The notes under the pieces are model-generated. The model saw nothing but the letters and a program-made list of their open reading frames with translations, was not told where the DNA came from and ran no database searches. Below are positions 24,297-35,234 of a stretch of DNA of 64,000 nucleotides, in pieces. This DNA comes from Lotus japonicus (taxonomy: Eukaryota; Streptophyta; Magnoliopsida; Fabales; Fabaceae), in NCBI RefSeq assembly GCF_012489685.1, contig NC_080042.1, positions 50,148,066 to 50,212,065 of the forward strand, in the 5' to 3' direction. Position numbers and translations under genes: made by a program. How positions within the stretch are numbered: the first letter of the stretch is position 1; every line of letters starts with the position of its first letter.

Positions 24297-24732
24297 TGGA
24301 GTATATGACATTATCTGCAGCAATCCCTTCAGAACGCGTTTTTTGAAACGAGACTAGTGTTTCATCAATTTATGTAGTCTTACAGAGTCCGTTAATGAGG
24401 GTTAAATGGGTATGGAGGTTAGGATACACTTGTGAGAGGTGGACCATGTCCTAGAACACAACTTGAGCCCTTTTAACATCACCAACCATGCAATAACCAT
24501 CGATTATAGATGAATGTGTTTCGGTAGTCAATTTGATTTTTAATCTAAGCATGATTGTGATAACGGTCCTAGCTTCTTTTCTTTTACTTAGAAAATGCAT
24601 CCTCTAATACACTATAGGTAACAACATTTGGGTAAACACCTTTTGTTACCCTTAGTTTCAGTAAAATAAGAGCTTTATCGATTTCATCAGTGATGCAACG
24701 CTCCATTTGCTGCGTGATTGTTCCGATGTTTC
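24297..24732 (-). pseudogene. PPR pseudogene fragment, copy A
   Basis: Minus-strand PPR motifs (GVYPNVVTYSVLEDAFSK and a degraded VTKG block) with several stops and shifts. Nearly collinear with copy B at 25280-25740, so the two share a duplication. It begins exactly where the copied DUF3143 intron ends. Confidence 0.75.
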
Positions 24733-25140
24733 ACCTATCTGGCTTCAAGTGGTTCATCTTCAGTAGGCGTCGAATTTCTTTTGTATGGACCTTCGTGATT
24801 GGAATGAATCCAACTTTTTCGGTGAAGCTAGAATGTGGTTAGGTGTGTCGTTGGGGCGTTTGGTGCTTAAATTTAGGCTGTTAGGAAAGGGCGCAATAAT
24901 TTTGTGTTTAATGGGAAGGATTCAGATTCTTAGGCTATGAGTTCTATGGCTAGGAGGTTCGCTTTGCAATGCCATTGTGCTTCAGGGGCATTCATTCCTC
25001 GGGTTTTTAAGCCTAAGGTTCGTTCTTTTCTGGTTGGGTGAGAGTTTCATCGGGGTGACTTCTGTAGGTTCAATGTGGATGAGTCTATGAGGGGATTGGA
25101 TAGTGCGACTACGTGTGGGGGTGTATGTGACCTTAATTGG
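24733..25140 (+). mobile_element. LINE fragment (zf-RVT tail to RNase H start)
   Basis: The plus strand reads in pieces like the linker before LINE RNase H, then FNVDESMRGLDSATTCGGV, which corresponds to the FNVDGS...GGV start of plant LINE RNase H. Its first part is duplicated at 25741-25920 within PPR copy B. Confidence 0.65.
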
Positions 25141-26440
25141 TTGAATTTTCTGTCCTACAATTTCCTTGTTAAGGAAATTTCCCTGTCCACCTGATGACTT
25201 TTACATAACACATCCAATATGAATTTGTAAGTAATGATATTCGGTGGATAGTTTTGTACTAGGTATCAAACATGAGAGAATCTACCCACTAGGCATAACA
25301 CATGTTCAAGTGTAGAGTATGTAACCGTATCTGCATCAATCCCTTTAGAACGCATTTTTTGAAACAAGACTTCAACTTCATCAACTTGTTCAGTCTTACA
25401 AAGTCCGTTAATGAGGGTTAAATGAGTATGGAGGTTAGGATACAATTGTAAGATTTCGACCATGTCCTAGAATACAGCTTTAGCCCTTTTAACATCACCA
25501 ATCATGCAATACCCATCGATTATAGAAGAATACGTGTAGGCAGTCAGTTTGATTTTTAATATAAGCATGATTGCGATAATGACCCTAGCTTCTTTCATCT
25601 TTACTTCCTTAGAGAATGCATCCACTAAAACACAATAGGTAACAAAATTTGGGTAAACACTTTTTGTTACCATTAGTTTCAGTAAAATAAGAACTTGATC
25701 GATTTGATCAGTGATGCAAGGCTCCATTTGCTGCATGATTGTTCCGATGTTTCACCTATCTGGCTTCAAGTGGTTCCCCGTTAGTAGGTGCGGAATTTCT
25801 TTAGTATGGACCTTCATGATTGGATTGAAGTCAACTTTTTCGGTGAAGCTAGAATGTGGTCAGGTGTGTCGTGGGGGAGTTTGGTGCTTAAATTTGAGTT
25901 GTTTGGAAAGGGCACAATAGTCCCACATGCGACTTCATTCAAGTAAGTCCTAGTGCTTTAACATGGTTATGAAATCTAATAGCTGATTGAAACTTGCCCA
26001 CCTTACAGAGACCTTTGATGAAGGTGGTGAATAACACGAAATTGGGCTCATGACCTATTTTCAGCAAGTTGCAGAGTACCGAAAAGCCAAGACCCCCCCC
26101 CCCCCCCAAAACTACAAAAGGAATTGATAATGATACCGGGAGTATCCACACTTTCTTTAGTGCCCTTCCTTTCCACTTTCTGAAAAAGGGATATGGTCGT
26201 CTTGAACTGCCCCATCTTCACTAGTTCAGTCAAAATCTTGTTAAACTCCTGGATGGGAGGGACATGACGCGCCAAAAGCATCTAATTGAATGCAGAGACA
26301 AGGTTATCAGCACGATCAGACTCAGCCTCAACGTGAAATTGACGAAAGAGATTAGGGTTTGAATCATAATGGAATTGTCGAAGCTGAGGAAAAAACGGAA
26401 AGCTCCTTCTGAACCTTATCAATGACGACGAAGAAGACAT
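25141..26440 (-). pseudogene. P-class (Rf-like) PPR pseudogene, copy B
   Basis: Read from 26440 downward: a start followed by a Ser/Phe-rich leader (MSSSSSLIRFRRSFPFFPQ), an in-frame stop, then RHVPPIQEFNKILTELVKMG and further 35-residue helical repeats (FTTFIKGLCKVGKFQSAIRF; YPNFVTYCVLVDAFSKEVKM; TAYTYSSIIDGYCMIGDVKR; LTLINGLCKTEQVDEVEVLF; IITYKFILDVLCKSHQVDR). This is the pattern of restorer-of-fertility-like PPR proteins, which act in organelle RNA processing. It is broken by stops, a 14-base C run (26094-26107) causing a shift, and LINE sequence at 25741-25920. Not functional. Confidence 0.85.
25741..25920 (+). mobile_element. LINE fragment inside PPR copy B
   Basis: About 180 bp nearly identical to 24733-24895. 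It interrupts the PPR reading (..HNHVKALGLT before, MQQMEPCITDQIDQVL after) in opposite orientation. Confidence 0.75.
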
Positions 26441-26589
26441 TGTAAGATTGGAGCTGGGGAGAATGGTGACTTAACAAAGACATTGTAAGTCTACTATAAA
26501 CTACTTTCGAATATTAAAGAAAAATAGTGGCACCCTCTCAACCTTTGTCTTCCTTGACTTTTCTCCTTTCCAATTTTTTTAAAAAAATT

Positions 26590-28997
26590 CAAAGTTTCAT
26601 ATTACTTGTGTGAATGCACGGACCCTTTGCAGCTCTACCTTGAGTAGAGAAGGAATGGCTTGGCGCTGTCCGCAGAATATCCATGGTTTGATTTCAGAGT
26701 GGCCCGAGCTAAGAGCCACTTCTGATCCCTTGTTATGGGAGATGATTTCCTTTGCTCTCTTTTGGACAATATGGTTGCCTCGAAACAAACTGATCTTAAT
26801 ATTTCTTCATTGATGCAATGTCAGATTTGCACATTTCAAAGATAGCCTAGTGGGTAAAGGCTTGGTGGAAGGATTTCCCCTACAATTGTACAAATTTCAT
26901 ACTGAACTTTTAGATTTAAGGTTGAGTAAAATACACTCACCCCCTCAAGATTTGCAAGAATGACACTCCACCCCATTCTTTTTAAAAATCTACACTCCAC
27001 CCCATTCTTTTTAAAAATCTACACTCCACCCCATTTTTTATAAAGGCAAATTTTAGTGACGAAAACAAATTCCTCACTACTAAAAACTAATTACTAATTA
27101 GTAAAAATTAAAATAAATTTAATGCATATACACTATCATACATTAATTTATGAAAATAATTTTACTGAATTAAATTTAAAAAAACCATTCACTCTGTCTG
27201 TTAAGTCCACGTCCCATCTATCTCCAAATCATATTTCTCACCACAAACGGCCACCACCAAGCCTTTACTCCCTTTAACACGGCTCCACTGTCCCACAATG
27301 TGAAACCCCATGGCACCTCCATGCCTCAAAGTTTTGTTGCGACCTGAACCCCAGAACGTGAATCGCACATCCCTAAAGCCACTTGTTCAACTACTTCTTG
27401 TGAATTTCACCCCTTGAAGTTGTGAGCGAACGCTCTGTTGGTCTTAGATATTGTTGGATTTTGTTAAAAACGATGCTCCACCGCCTCGTTGGGCTCTAAT
27501 AACCTCAGATCCACTTCATATTTTCATAATTTTGTTTCTCTATTTTCTTCACCCATTTGTGTTGCTTTTTTGGCCTACAACCCAATTTTGAAAATTGGAG
27601 GTATAAAGAGATTATTTTGATTAAAATTGAATTATTACCAAATATGAAAACACAAGCATGTTTCACTATGTTCGAGATATGGTTTGTAAATCGGGCAGGT
27701 GTGCTATTGCATAATTTGCATTATGAATTTACGGAGGAAAAACGCGATTGAGAGAATGAGGAGGATTGTGATGTTTTCATTTTTAAATTTATTGGATTAT
27801 ATTGATTTTTTTTTGAAATTATTGATTAACAATTTAAATAATAACTAATTATTAATGAAAAATATTTTTCGTCACTAAATTTGCCTTTATATAAAATGGG
27901 GTGGGATGTAAATTTTAGATAAGAATGGGGTGGAGTGTAATTCTAACAAACCTTAAGGGGGTGAGTGTACTTTACTCTTTAAGGTTTAATGATCCATTTG
28001 TACGGATTCAGGCAAACAATTGGGCACCTCCCCCAGGGGTCCTAAAGTTTAACGTGGATGGCTCTTCCCTTGGAACTCCTGAGAGAAGTGGTATTGGGAA
28101 AGTAATTAGGAATTCTAAGATGCAAGTGTTGGGGATTTTCTCAAAGGTGATGGGCGAAGTATGGGCTTACGAAGCTGAAGTGATGGTTGTTCTTTATGCG
28201 CTTATCTTCTATCACCAACTTCATCTAAGGCATGTTTTGATTGAGAGTGACTCGTCTCTCAGAGTAGGGTGGGTCAATTATAAAATCAATAGGCCATGGA
28301 AAAAGTTACAAGACCTCAACCTCATTGAGTTACTCTATGGGGATGTAGATTGTATCAGTGTGAGGCATATTTGTAGGGGATCGAACCCCTTTGCGGACTA
28401 CTTCGCTAAATGTGCATGCTATGGGAAAAATCTCATCTGGTCCTTTTCTTAGCCTCCCTAAGTAATCAGGTTAGCCCTTGAAATTTGAGCTTTAGTTCTG
28501 TGTGTCTGCTTCTTTTTCTTCATCTCTATGCTGGGATAAAATAAAGGTTTTCCCGTGGTGCTGCTATGCTAGTCGTTGGTTTTATTTAGCTTCTAGGCCA
28601 ACTATGGGTGCTATCCTTTTATTCTGTGTAGCGAGCTGCTCCCTGCCTATCTGCGTGGGGGTTGGCAATGCGACATTCTGGGCTAAGCACGCTTGTTGTG
28701 ATTTAGAGGGAACTCAACTTGTGCGGTTTGTCTTGCCCCTCTGTTGTCTCGTGTTTTTCCTTTGCTTGTTGGAGGCTCTAATTTCCCATGGTGCCATCTT
28801 GTTGTAGGATTTTTTTAAAGGCTGCTTTATGTGTTTTTCATTTTTTTTTCTTGGCTGCTCCTAGTGTGCCGGCTTCTCTTTGAGCCTTTTTTCTAGTCGA
28901 TTTATGGTTCTAGTATGTAGTGTTTTGTTTGCTCGTGTTCTCGGCTTTTTTCTCTCTTGTATCTCCGCTTTGTATTTCTTTTTCCTATACATACAAT
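26590..28997 (+). mobile_element. LINE 3' portion with RNase H, split by a MULE
   Basis: 26590-26923 encodes the end of zf-RVT (LLWEMISFALFWTIWLPRNK). It continues at 27978-28452 with RNase H: WAPPPGVLKFNVDGSSLGTP, EVWAYEAEVMVVLYAL, VLIESDSS and RHICRGSNPFADYFAK, so the four acidic positions (D, E, D, D) are present. The 3' UTR runs to about 28997. No poly(A) is visible because a hAT element is inserted there. Confidence 0.8.
26924..27977. mobile_element. Non-autonomous MULE, 1054 bp, inside the LINE
   Basis: Long inverted ends: left GAGTAAAATACACTCACCCC, right GGGGGTGAGTGTACTTTACTC read inverted, continuing through ACTCCACCCCATTCTT for about 55 bp in total. Perfect 9-bp duplication TTTAAGGTT (26915-26923, 27978-27986). 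A 30-bp segment of the left end (CACTCCACCCCATTC...) is repeated in tandem. No transposase; the 64-residue ORF at 27557 is unassigned. Confidence 0.9.
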
Positions 28998-29710
28998 TAG
29001 GGGTGTACAAGACCCGACCCTACCCGCCAACCCGTCCCGGCCCAAGCCTTTAAGGTTGGATTGAACCCGGTCCGATCATTAAAAGAGACCGGGTTCGAGT
29101 TGATCTTTGAGTTACCCGACTTCGGGTAAGGTCGGGTTCGGGTTGACACTCGGGTCACCCGGCCCGTCCCACATATATATTTTATAAAATTTTAATTTGT
29201 TATAATGATTAAAATGTGATACATGATGCTCAAATTTATCTTACCATGTAGATGAGATTAAAATGTTTAATATCTACCTTATGAATTAAATAAACGTTGG
29301 TCAAACTATGGACACTTTCATGCTCTAACAAGAGAAAATCATGTGTGTGTATTATGCATATGTGAGACAAGTGAAGAAATGATCAAACAGTAAACCTCAC
29401 AAGTGCAATAGATTATAAAAGAATTGGATCCTTTCAAGTTATTTCTTCTAAAAAATAGTTCCAACTCATAACTCTTTTAGTATGTTATTATCTTTAAATT
29501 TTACAATTAGTATCAAATAGTCTTAAACTTATTGTCCCTCGGGCCAACCCGGTCTCGTCCTACATAGACACGTCATAAATTGGACCCGCATAATGTCGGG
29601 TTGCTTCGGGTCTAGGGACGGGTTAGGGTCTATGAATTGACCCGATCAATATTTAGGACCGGGTTAGGATTAACCAAAACCCGTCCCAACCCGTCCCTTG
29701 TACACCCCTA
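28998..29710. mobile_element. Non-autonomous hAT element, 713 bp
   Basis: Starts TAGGGGTGTACAAG and ends CTTGTACACCCCTA, with a perfect 8-bp duplication CATACAAT (28990-28997 and 29711-29718). The subterminal regions are rich in CCCGACCC/GGGTCGGGT motifs in both orientations. The middle is AT-rich with no ORF. Confidence 0.9.
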
Positions 29711-29784
29711 CATACAATGTTCCAATTGACATTGTTATCTAACATGAGAGATCCAATCCTTATACACTCACATGCAATCCCTCG

Positions 29785-29915
29785 ATCTCCAAGGGTTAAC
29801 TTAAGTGGTAAGTGCTATAAGACACAAGAGTTAAAGAAAATGAAGAGTGAAAGAACCAGGTTTCAAAAGCAGGGAAAATAACTACTAGTTTACTAACATT
29901 ACTAACAATAACATC
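29785..29915 (+). mobile_element. SINE-like tRNA-related element
   Basis: An A-box-like TTAACTTAAGTGGTAAGTGC is followed by a B-box-like CCAGGTTTCAAAAGC. It resembles the better preserved SINEs at 42550 and 45683. It lies about 0.3 kb upstream of the DUF3143 start codon. Confidence 0.5.
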
Positions 29916-30206
29916 TAGCATTTGCCCAAAAAAAACATTGAATCCCTCCATGTCTTTCATGGGAAAATGGACAGGTAAAAGTGCTCTTAACCGTGTCCTA
30001 CATGGAGCTGATAATGAAAATCCATTGCAAATTACCTGAAAGTCCTTAATCACGAAGGATAGCATAACAATTTTCGTGTCTTCTAACCGTCTCCATCTTC
30101 AAAAATCCAACCTCATTCCCTTGTCACTCTTTCACATTTTTCTCCCAACTCCATCCAATTTCACCACTCAAATAACCAAACCCAGCACAAAAAACAGCAA
30201 CAAGCC

Positions 30207-32687
30207 ATGTCCATAATTTCATCCTCAACACTCACAAACTCCAATGTCTCACTCCATCCTTCATTGCTCACTATATCTACCTCTCAATTTCCAGTCTTTC
30301 AAACTACCCTTTTCCCCAAACCCTTTCACTTTCTCCAGCCACTTTCCTTCTCACACAGAAAACCCACCATCCCAGTTTTCTGCAAGTCTCCTGAAGCAGC
30401 AGAAGAACCCTCAATTCCAGAAGATGAGTGGCTTCAGAAGCTTCCTGAGAAGACCAAGCCCCTCTACTCTCACAGCTTGCCTTGCATTGAGGCATGGCTG
30501 AAGAGCCTTGGGTTCCAACAGAGCAAGGTTGATAGGGCTATGTGGCTTGTGCATAAGCCTGATTGGCATGCTCACCTCGCTTTGGATATCACTGACCTCA
30601 ATATAAGGTGGGTTTCTTCATTGTTTTTACTCTTCAGGTTGTTTGAGTGTTGGTTTTGTGTTGTGGGTTCTTGCACTTTTGGTGTTTGATTTAATGCATG
30701 TGTGGGTGTTCAACTGTTCATGTATGAAGGTTTGCACACGGTGTTACCTATCCAACTTTGTGTGGTTTGGGATATTCAATTAGAAGATAATTATGTTAAT
30801 GCCTGCTCTTTATTTACTTTCACATTGTTGTTGTTCCCCTGTGCAGACGTGTGGTGTGCCAAATTTAATATAGCAGAAGTAAACTTGCATAAGAGATTGC
30901 TTTTTACCCACATTATGAGTCAGTGTAGCCTCAATTGTTTGATTTCTTCTATCTACACTCTACAACCACCAGTGATTATACTCTATTATTTGCTCTACTG
31001 CTCTTTTGATCAACTGAAAACATAAGCACTCGTATCTTTTATCTCCCAACGCCTTGCTATTTTGAACGAATATTTTGGTTATTCTGCTTAAAGATATAAA
31101 TTTTATTTTACCATGTTAAATGTTAATATGTGTATGGAACAAAATCTCTATAAAAAATATGAGTTTCAATAACAATAATTTAGCTGAAACTCCACTCAGA
31201 ATCATGGTTACATGGCACAGAAAGTTTGAAGTACTGTACAATGAAATTTGATCATTAGTTTGTTATTTTTTGGGTGGTGATTAGTTTTTTAGTGCTGTAT
31301 GTTTTATTAATTGCAGCATGTTAATTGATTTGTTTTATGTTCCCTCCCTTTTGTTATTTATCCTCTTATTAACTATGACGGGTCAATGTAACCAAAAACA
31401 AGAATGGTCTAGGAACAATATGTATAATTTGATGAGCAAAAGTAAACTATGGCAAGCTCTTTTCTTTTTGTTTTAAAAAGTATAACTTAAGTAGTTGTCC
31501 ATTATATGCATCTGCAAAAGGACTGAAACAATTAGGAAGCTAAATGATGATCTAAATGGTGATTACCAGAAACAAAGTTGTAAGATATCCAAATGTGTTA
31601 AATGTAAGTGCTATTCCCAATGAAAGTAAAATAAATCAGGCAATTTTGGTTAAGGGCCGCATTCTCCTCTAGAATGAATATTTTAATTCATTCACATGTT
31701 GCTCCAAGATTTCAAAAAGTTTACTTAAGCACCTGTGTTATATAGTTAAACATGATATCTTTGATTTTAAGGGAGGAAAACAACGATGCGTATTTTGAAG
31801 TAGAGAGAGAGGAGAAGCTATAGTAATTAACATAGAAACTTTCTTTTGCTTTCCTCCTTGGCTGCCTGTTTTTACGAGTCAGGAAGATGTGTCAGTTAGA
31901 AAGTTTGCTTTACTTCCATTGAAGAAAGCTGAAGTGAAAGATAATTGAATCATAAAGATAATTTTGCCTCACTATTTAGGAAGAAAAAATCACTTTGTTT
32001 CTGTTTTTGGAAAACTGTTGCTTTAATGCTTCTTGGATATACTGCTGATTTTATGAAGGTCCTTGAAGATAATGTCATAATCTTTTGCTAGAATTCATAT
32101 ATAAGTAGACTTTGTGTTGCATATTTTTTATTAACTTGTTATCTGAATTAAAATTTCTAGCGGGGCTGAGAGGGAATACGACTGAGGCTACACTTTCTGT
32201 CATTAATGGTTTACATCCTTCCGTACGTGCATGTTTGGAATTTGGATACACAATGGAAAGTTATGGTGTAGCCAAAATCATGGTGGACAGCTATAAAAGC
32301 TAAGAGAAGTTGCTTTTGTCCATCTTGGTTTTGACCCACCATGATTTTCTGGTGTGTATCGAAACATGCACTATATGATACTGACTGTAAATTCAGTTTC
32401 ATTAGCGAATAAACTGCTGGTCTTGTTACAAGTTGGATGTCAAATACTCGGGAACCATTATTGAGTAATTCCATCGTAAAGGTGAATGGAGTTTACATGG
32501 CACGTTAATATCAATGGTTAATATAAAATGTAGGTTCTAACTCCCTCCTTGTAGCCATTGATGAGTTTTAATTTGGTGCAGGTATTTGAAGACTGGACCT
32601 GGAAATCTTGACAAAGATATGGAAAGGAGGTTTAGTTATGCTTTGAGCAGAGAAGACATTGAGAATGCTGTACTTGGAGGACCATAG
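30207..32687 (+). CDS. DUF3143 domain protein, probably plastid-targeted, two exons
   Basis: Exon 1 is 30207-30607 and exon 2 is 32582-32687; joining across GT..AG gives 168 residues ending in a stop at 32685. Residues 1-55 are rich in Ser, Thr and Phe and nearly free of acidic residues, ending near VFCKS, which suits a chloroplast transit peptide. The mature part (LYSHSLPCIEAWLKSLGFQQ, KPDWHAHLALDITDLNIRYL, RRFSYALSREDIENAVLGGP) matches the DUF3143 family shared by plants and cyanobacteria, whose function is unknown to me. The intron is about 2 kb. A partial copy of it lies at 22945-24296 and a MITE at 32228-32371. No defect is seen. Confidence 0.85.
32228..32371. mobile_element. MITE in the DUF3143 intron
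   Basis: Starts GCATGTTTGGAATTTGGATA and ends GTATCGAAACATGC. It is absent from the duplicated intron (about 24095), which gives an empty site. It shares terminal bases but not interior with the ABCC intron MITEs. Confidence 0.75.
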
Positions 32688-33305
32688 CTATTTTGCTTTC
32701 TATCTGTCAAATATATACAATGGCTTATTAGTTCCATGTTGGAAGTTTTTAGTCAATTCAGACGTTGAATGCCTGTAACCTTAAATTTCACGTTAACTTC
32801 AATACTGTAAAAGTGTAAATCAACTAAAAGCTTTGCAGCGTTTAGATGTATACCCTTTAGCATTAATTTTCACAAATTGGTTATAATATCCAGAGTTTGT
32901 AGATAGTGGAAACTCTATGTCATGCTTCCACTTACGCTGATGACCCCCCTTTTTTCCCTCTTAACATTGATACTTTGTCTGATGCAGATTTGAAAACTAC
33001 CATTGGTGGATGTTAACATCTGAAGTTTAATCCTTCTTGTTTCTTTCCCAGTGTTCATGACTTCAGTTTACAAATATGGTTGCCTAACTGTATAGTGTTG
33101 TTATATGTCTGCAAAAAACTTCATTTGATCAGTTCGATACATGTGATAAATGTAGTTTAAAAATGAATAATTTTGGAGAAAGAGGCTTTACTTAATTCTG
33201 CTACATGCATCATCAGAGTGCAAACCCCGCCGGAATTTCATGAAAAATAAATCACTTAAAATCACAAAAAATGAATTCAAAATAAAGTAGGAAAAGTTAT
33301 TGTTA
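32688..33305. other. 3' flank of the DUF3143 gene
   Basis: Probable 3' UTR followed by AT-rich intergenic sequence. No gene recognised. Confidence 0.5.
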
Positions 33306-33850
33306 AGTTTTTTTTTTTGGTACATGGGAAAAATGACAAAAGACACTAAAGCGCTAAAAGATCCCTAGCTAAAAACGACTCCACCAAGCTCGGGGGAGCC
33401 ACGAACTCCTGGAGAGCACATTGGAGCCAAGCCCCTTCTCCAGCGAGACAATCAGCCGGGCCATTTGCATCCCTTGGCAAGTGGTGAATATGCACTTCCC
33501 ACCTACGACAAAGTAACAAATGAACTGCCTTAATTTCTGGAGCAAGAGAGTGATAACAGTGATTCCCATCCCGGAGGGCATTAACTAATTCCATACAATC
33601 AGTTTCACAGTAAAGCTTCTGATAGCCCCTATCCCAAGCGAGCTTAAGCCCCATCAACATCGCACGAACCTCCGCTGTCATGGGACCTCCACCAGCCGCT
33701 CCAGCATAGAAACCCACCTTCCAAGCTGCCGTGCTATCCCGGATCACACCCCCCATGCCCATGCAAATATGCAAAGGGCTAAACGCACCGTCCACCGTGA
33801 GTGAGCAAAAACCTATAGAGGAGGGAGCCAACGAGCAACATGCAACATGC
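33306..33850 (-). mobile_element. LINE 3' end with RNase H domain
   Basis: Minus strand: a poly(T) run at 33308-33319 is the LINE poly(A) tail, and 33831-33346 reads a continuous 161-residue RNase H domain: LTVDGAFSPLHICMGMGGVI, MTAEVRAMLMGLKLAWDRGY, YCETDCMELVNALRDG and HHLPRDANGPADCLAG. The four metal-binding acidic residues are visible. It is 5' truncated just upstream of RNase H. Confidence 0.85.
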
Positions 33851-34244
33851 CTACATAAAAAATAATGTTAAAGATTTCATTTTAAACAATTTTAAACATA
33901 AATCACTTTAATCATTCTCACTTGTTTGTTGCTCCACCACCGATTAAACCACCATGGATGAGTCACGATGTGCCACCACCTCTCCCTTGATCTTATGCCT
34001 CTCAGTCAGTCCTCTTCATACAACCGTAAGAATAACTGTCTCCACCATGAGGTCTATTGCAGTCTAGCCATGGTGCCATCATTCTTCCTAAGCATATTGG
34101 AGAAATCGAGATTTGCACAAGATGCAAGGGAAAAATGTGAATAGAGTAACTTGTTAATCATGGACCAATGCAAACGAGCATCGACCATAAAAGAATGAGT
34201 TGATATAAACTCTTTTTTGGTTACAGAAAGGAAATGAGTTGATA
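33851..34244. other. No supported gene
   Basis: Intergenic; no domain or repeat recognised. Confidence 0.4.
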
Positions 34245-34486
34245 TAAATTGATGGCTTAAAAACACTTTTGGTCCCCCATGAATACACTTTGTGCAAGAT
34301 TGGTCCCTAAACTTTAAAAATAGCGCCCTGAGTCCCCCACTTTACCCTCCGTTAACAAAAGTAGTTCCTCCGTCAAATTTCTAACGTTTATATCATATGT
34401 GACACATTTTAATTGATGTGTATGCTTATTAGGAGAGAGATTATCCTGTGTGGCAGATTGCTTCTTAGAAAAAATGAATTTGCATC

Positions 34487-34859
34487 GGGTAAATGGTCAC
34501 ATTGGTCCCTGGAAGTTCACACCGACTTCAGAATAGTCCCTGGATGAATTTAATTAGGCTCGCGGTCCCCAGAAGTGGCAAAAAATAGTCATAGTAGTCC
34601 TTAAAATCCCTAAGCGTCCGTTAACCATTTACCTGATGTTAAACACTTCAAATTAGTCCCTGAAATCATCCTGAGCTAGAACTTTCCATGGGTTTCTCAA
34701 GCCTACACTCTTCTTCTATTTTTCCTAATTCTTCCCTTATATCTTCATCTTCTTCAGCAAAATCATCAGGTTCATATCCAATATCCAAATTCTCATCCCA
34801 AAAGTCCAAATCTTCTTCTGTTAGCCCTGCATTTTCTTCTTCATTGTTTCCCAATGTGT
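34487..34859 (-). repeat. Left inverted arm, containing a reversed gene segment
   Basis: Pairs with 36266-36646. On the minus strand it encodes LGNNEEENAGLTEEDLDFWD...EECRLEKPMESSSSG, differing from the right arm at very few residues (R/M, E/G). The ORF breaks into unrelated sequence at 34860, where the arm ends. Confidence 0.9.
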
Positions 34860-35234
34860 CCATGGTTCTACGCAACCGAAAGATTAGCTCAAACACAAGT
34901 TGCTGACATGTTCTTTTCCTCACACATGTTTATGTTTTTAATTTTCTTGATTTTCCATTCAATTTCCCTCATCAATTAGGTAACACTTCACCCTCTTGCT
35001 GAATCAGATTCACCCTGTGAAAACTCTAGGGTTGTACGTATATCTTTGTCTTTCAAGGTGCAAAGTCTCAATCCTTTTTGTGAAATTTTCAAAGTACAAA
35101 TCAGTGTTTGCATGACCCTGCTCTGTTTTTTCTTCCTCTGTTTTGCTTCAAAAGGAATGAAGTTGAATATGGAGTCAGTTCCAAAGTGCCTTCAAGATGT
35201 TTGCGTAAATTACCCACTTGGTTTTTAGTGAGTA

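Noticed and set aside
26094..26107. Run of 14 C as a possible regulatory or structural element
   Set aside because: It lies in a PPR pseudogene where the poly-C replaces coding sequence and shifts the frame; it may also be partly a sequencing artefact.
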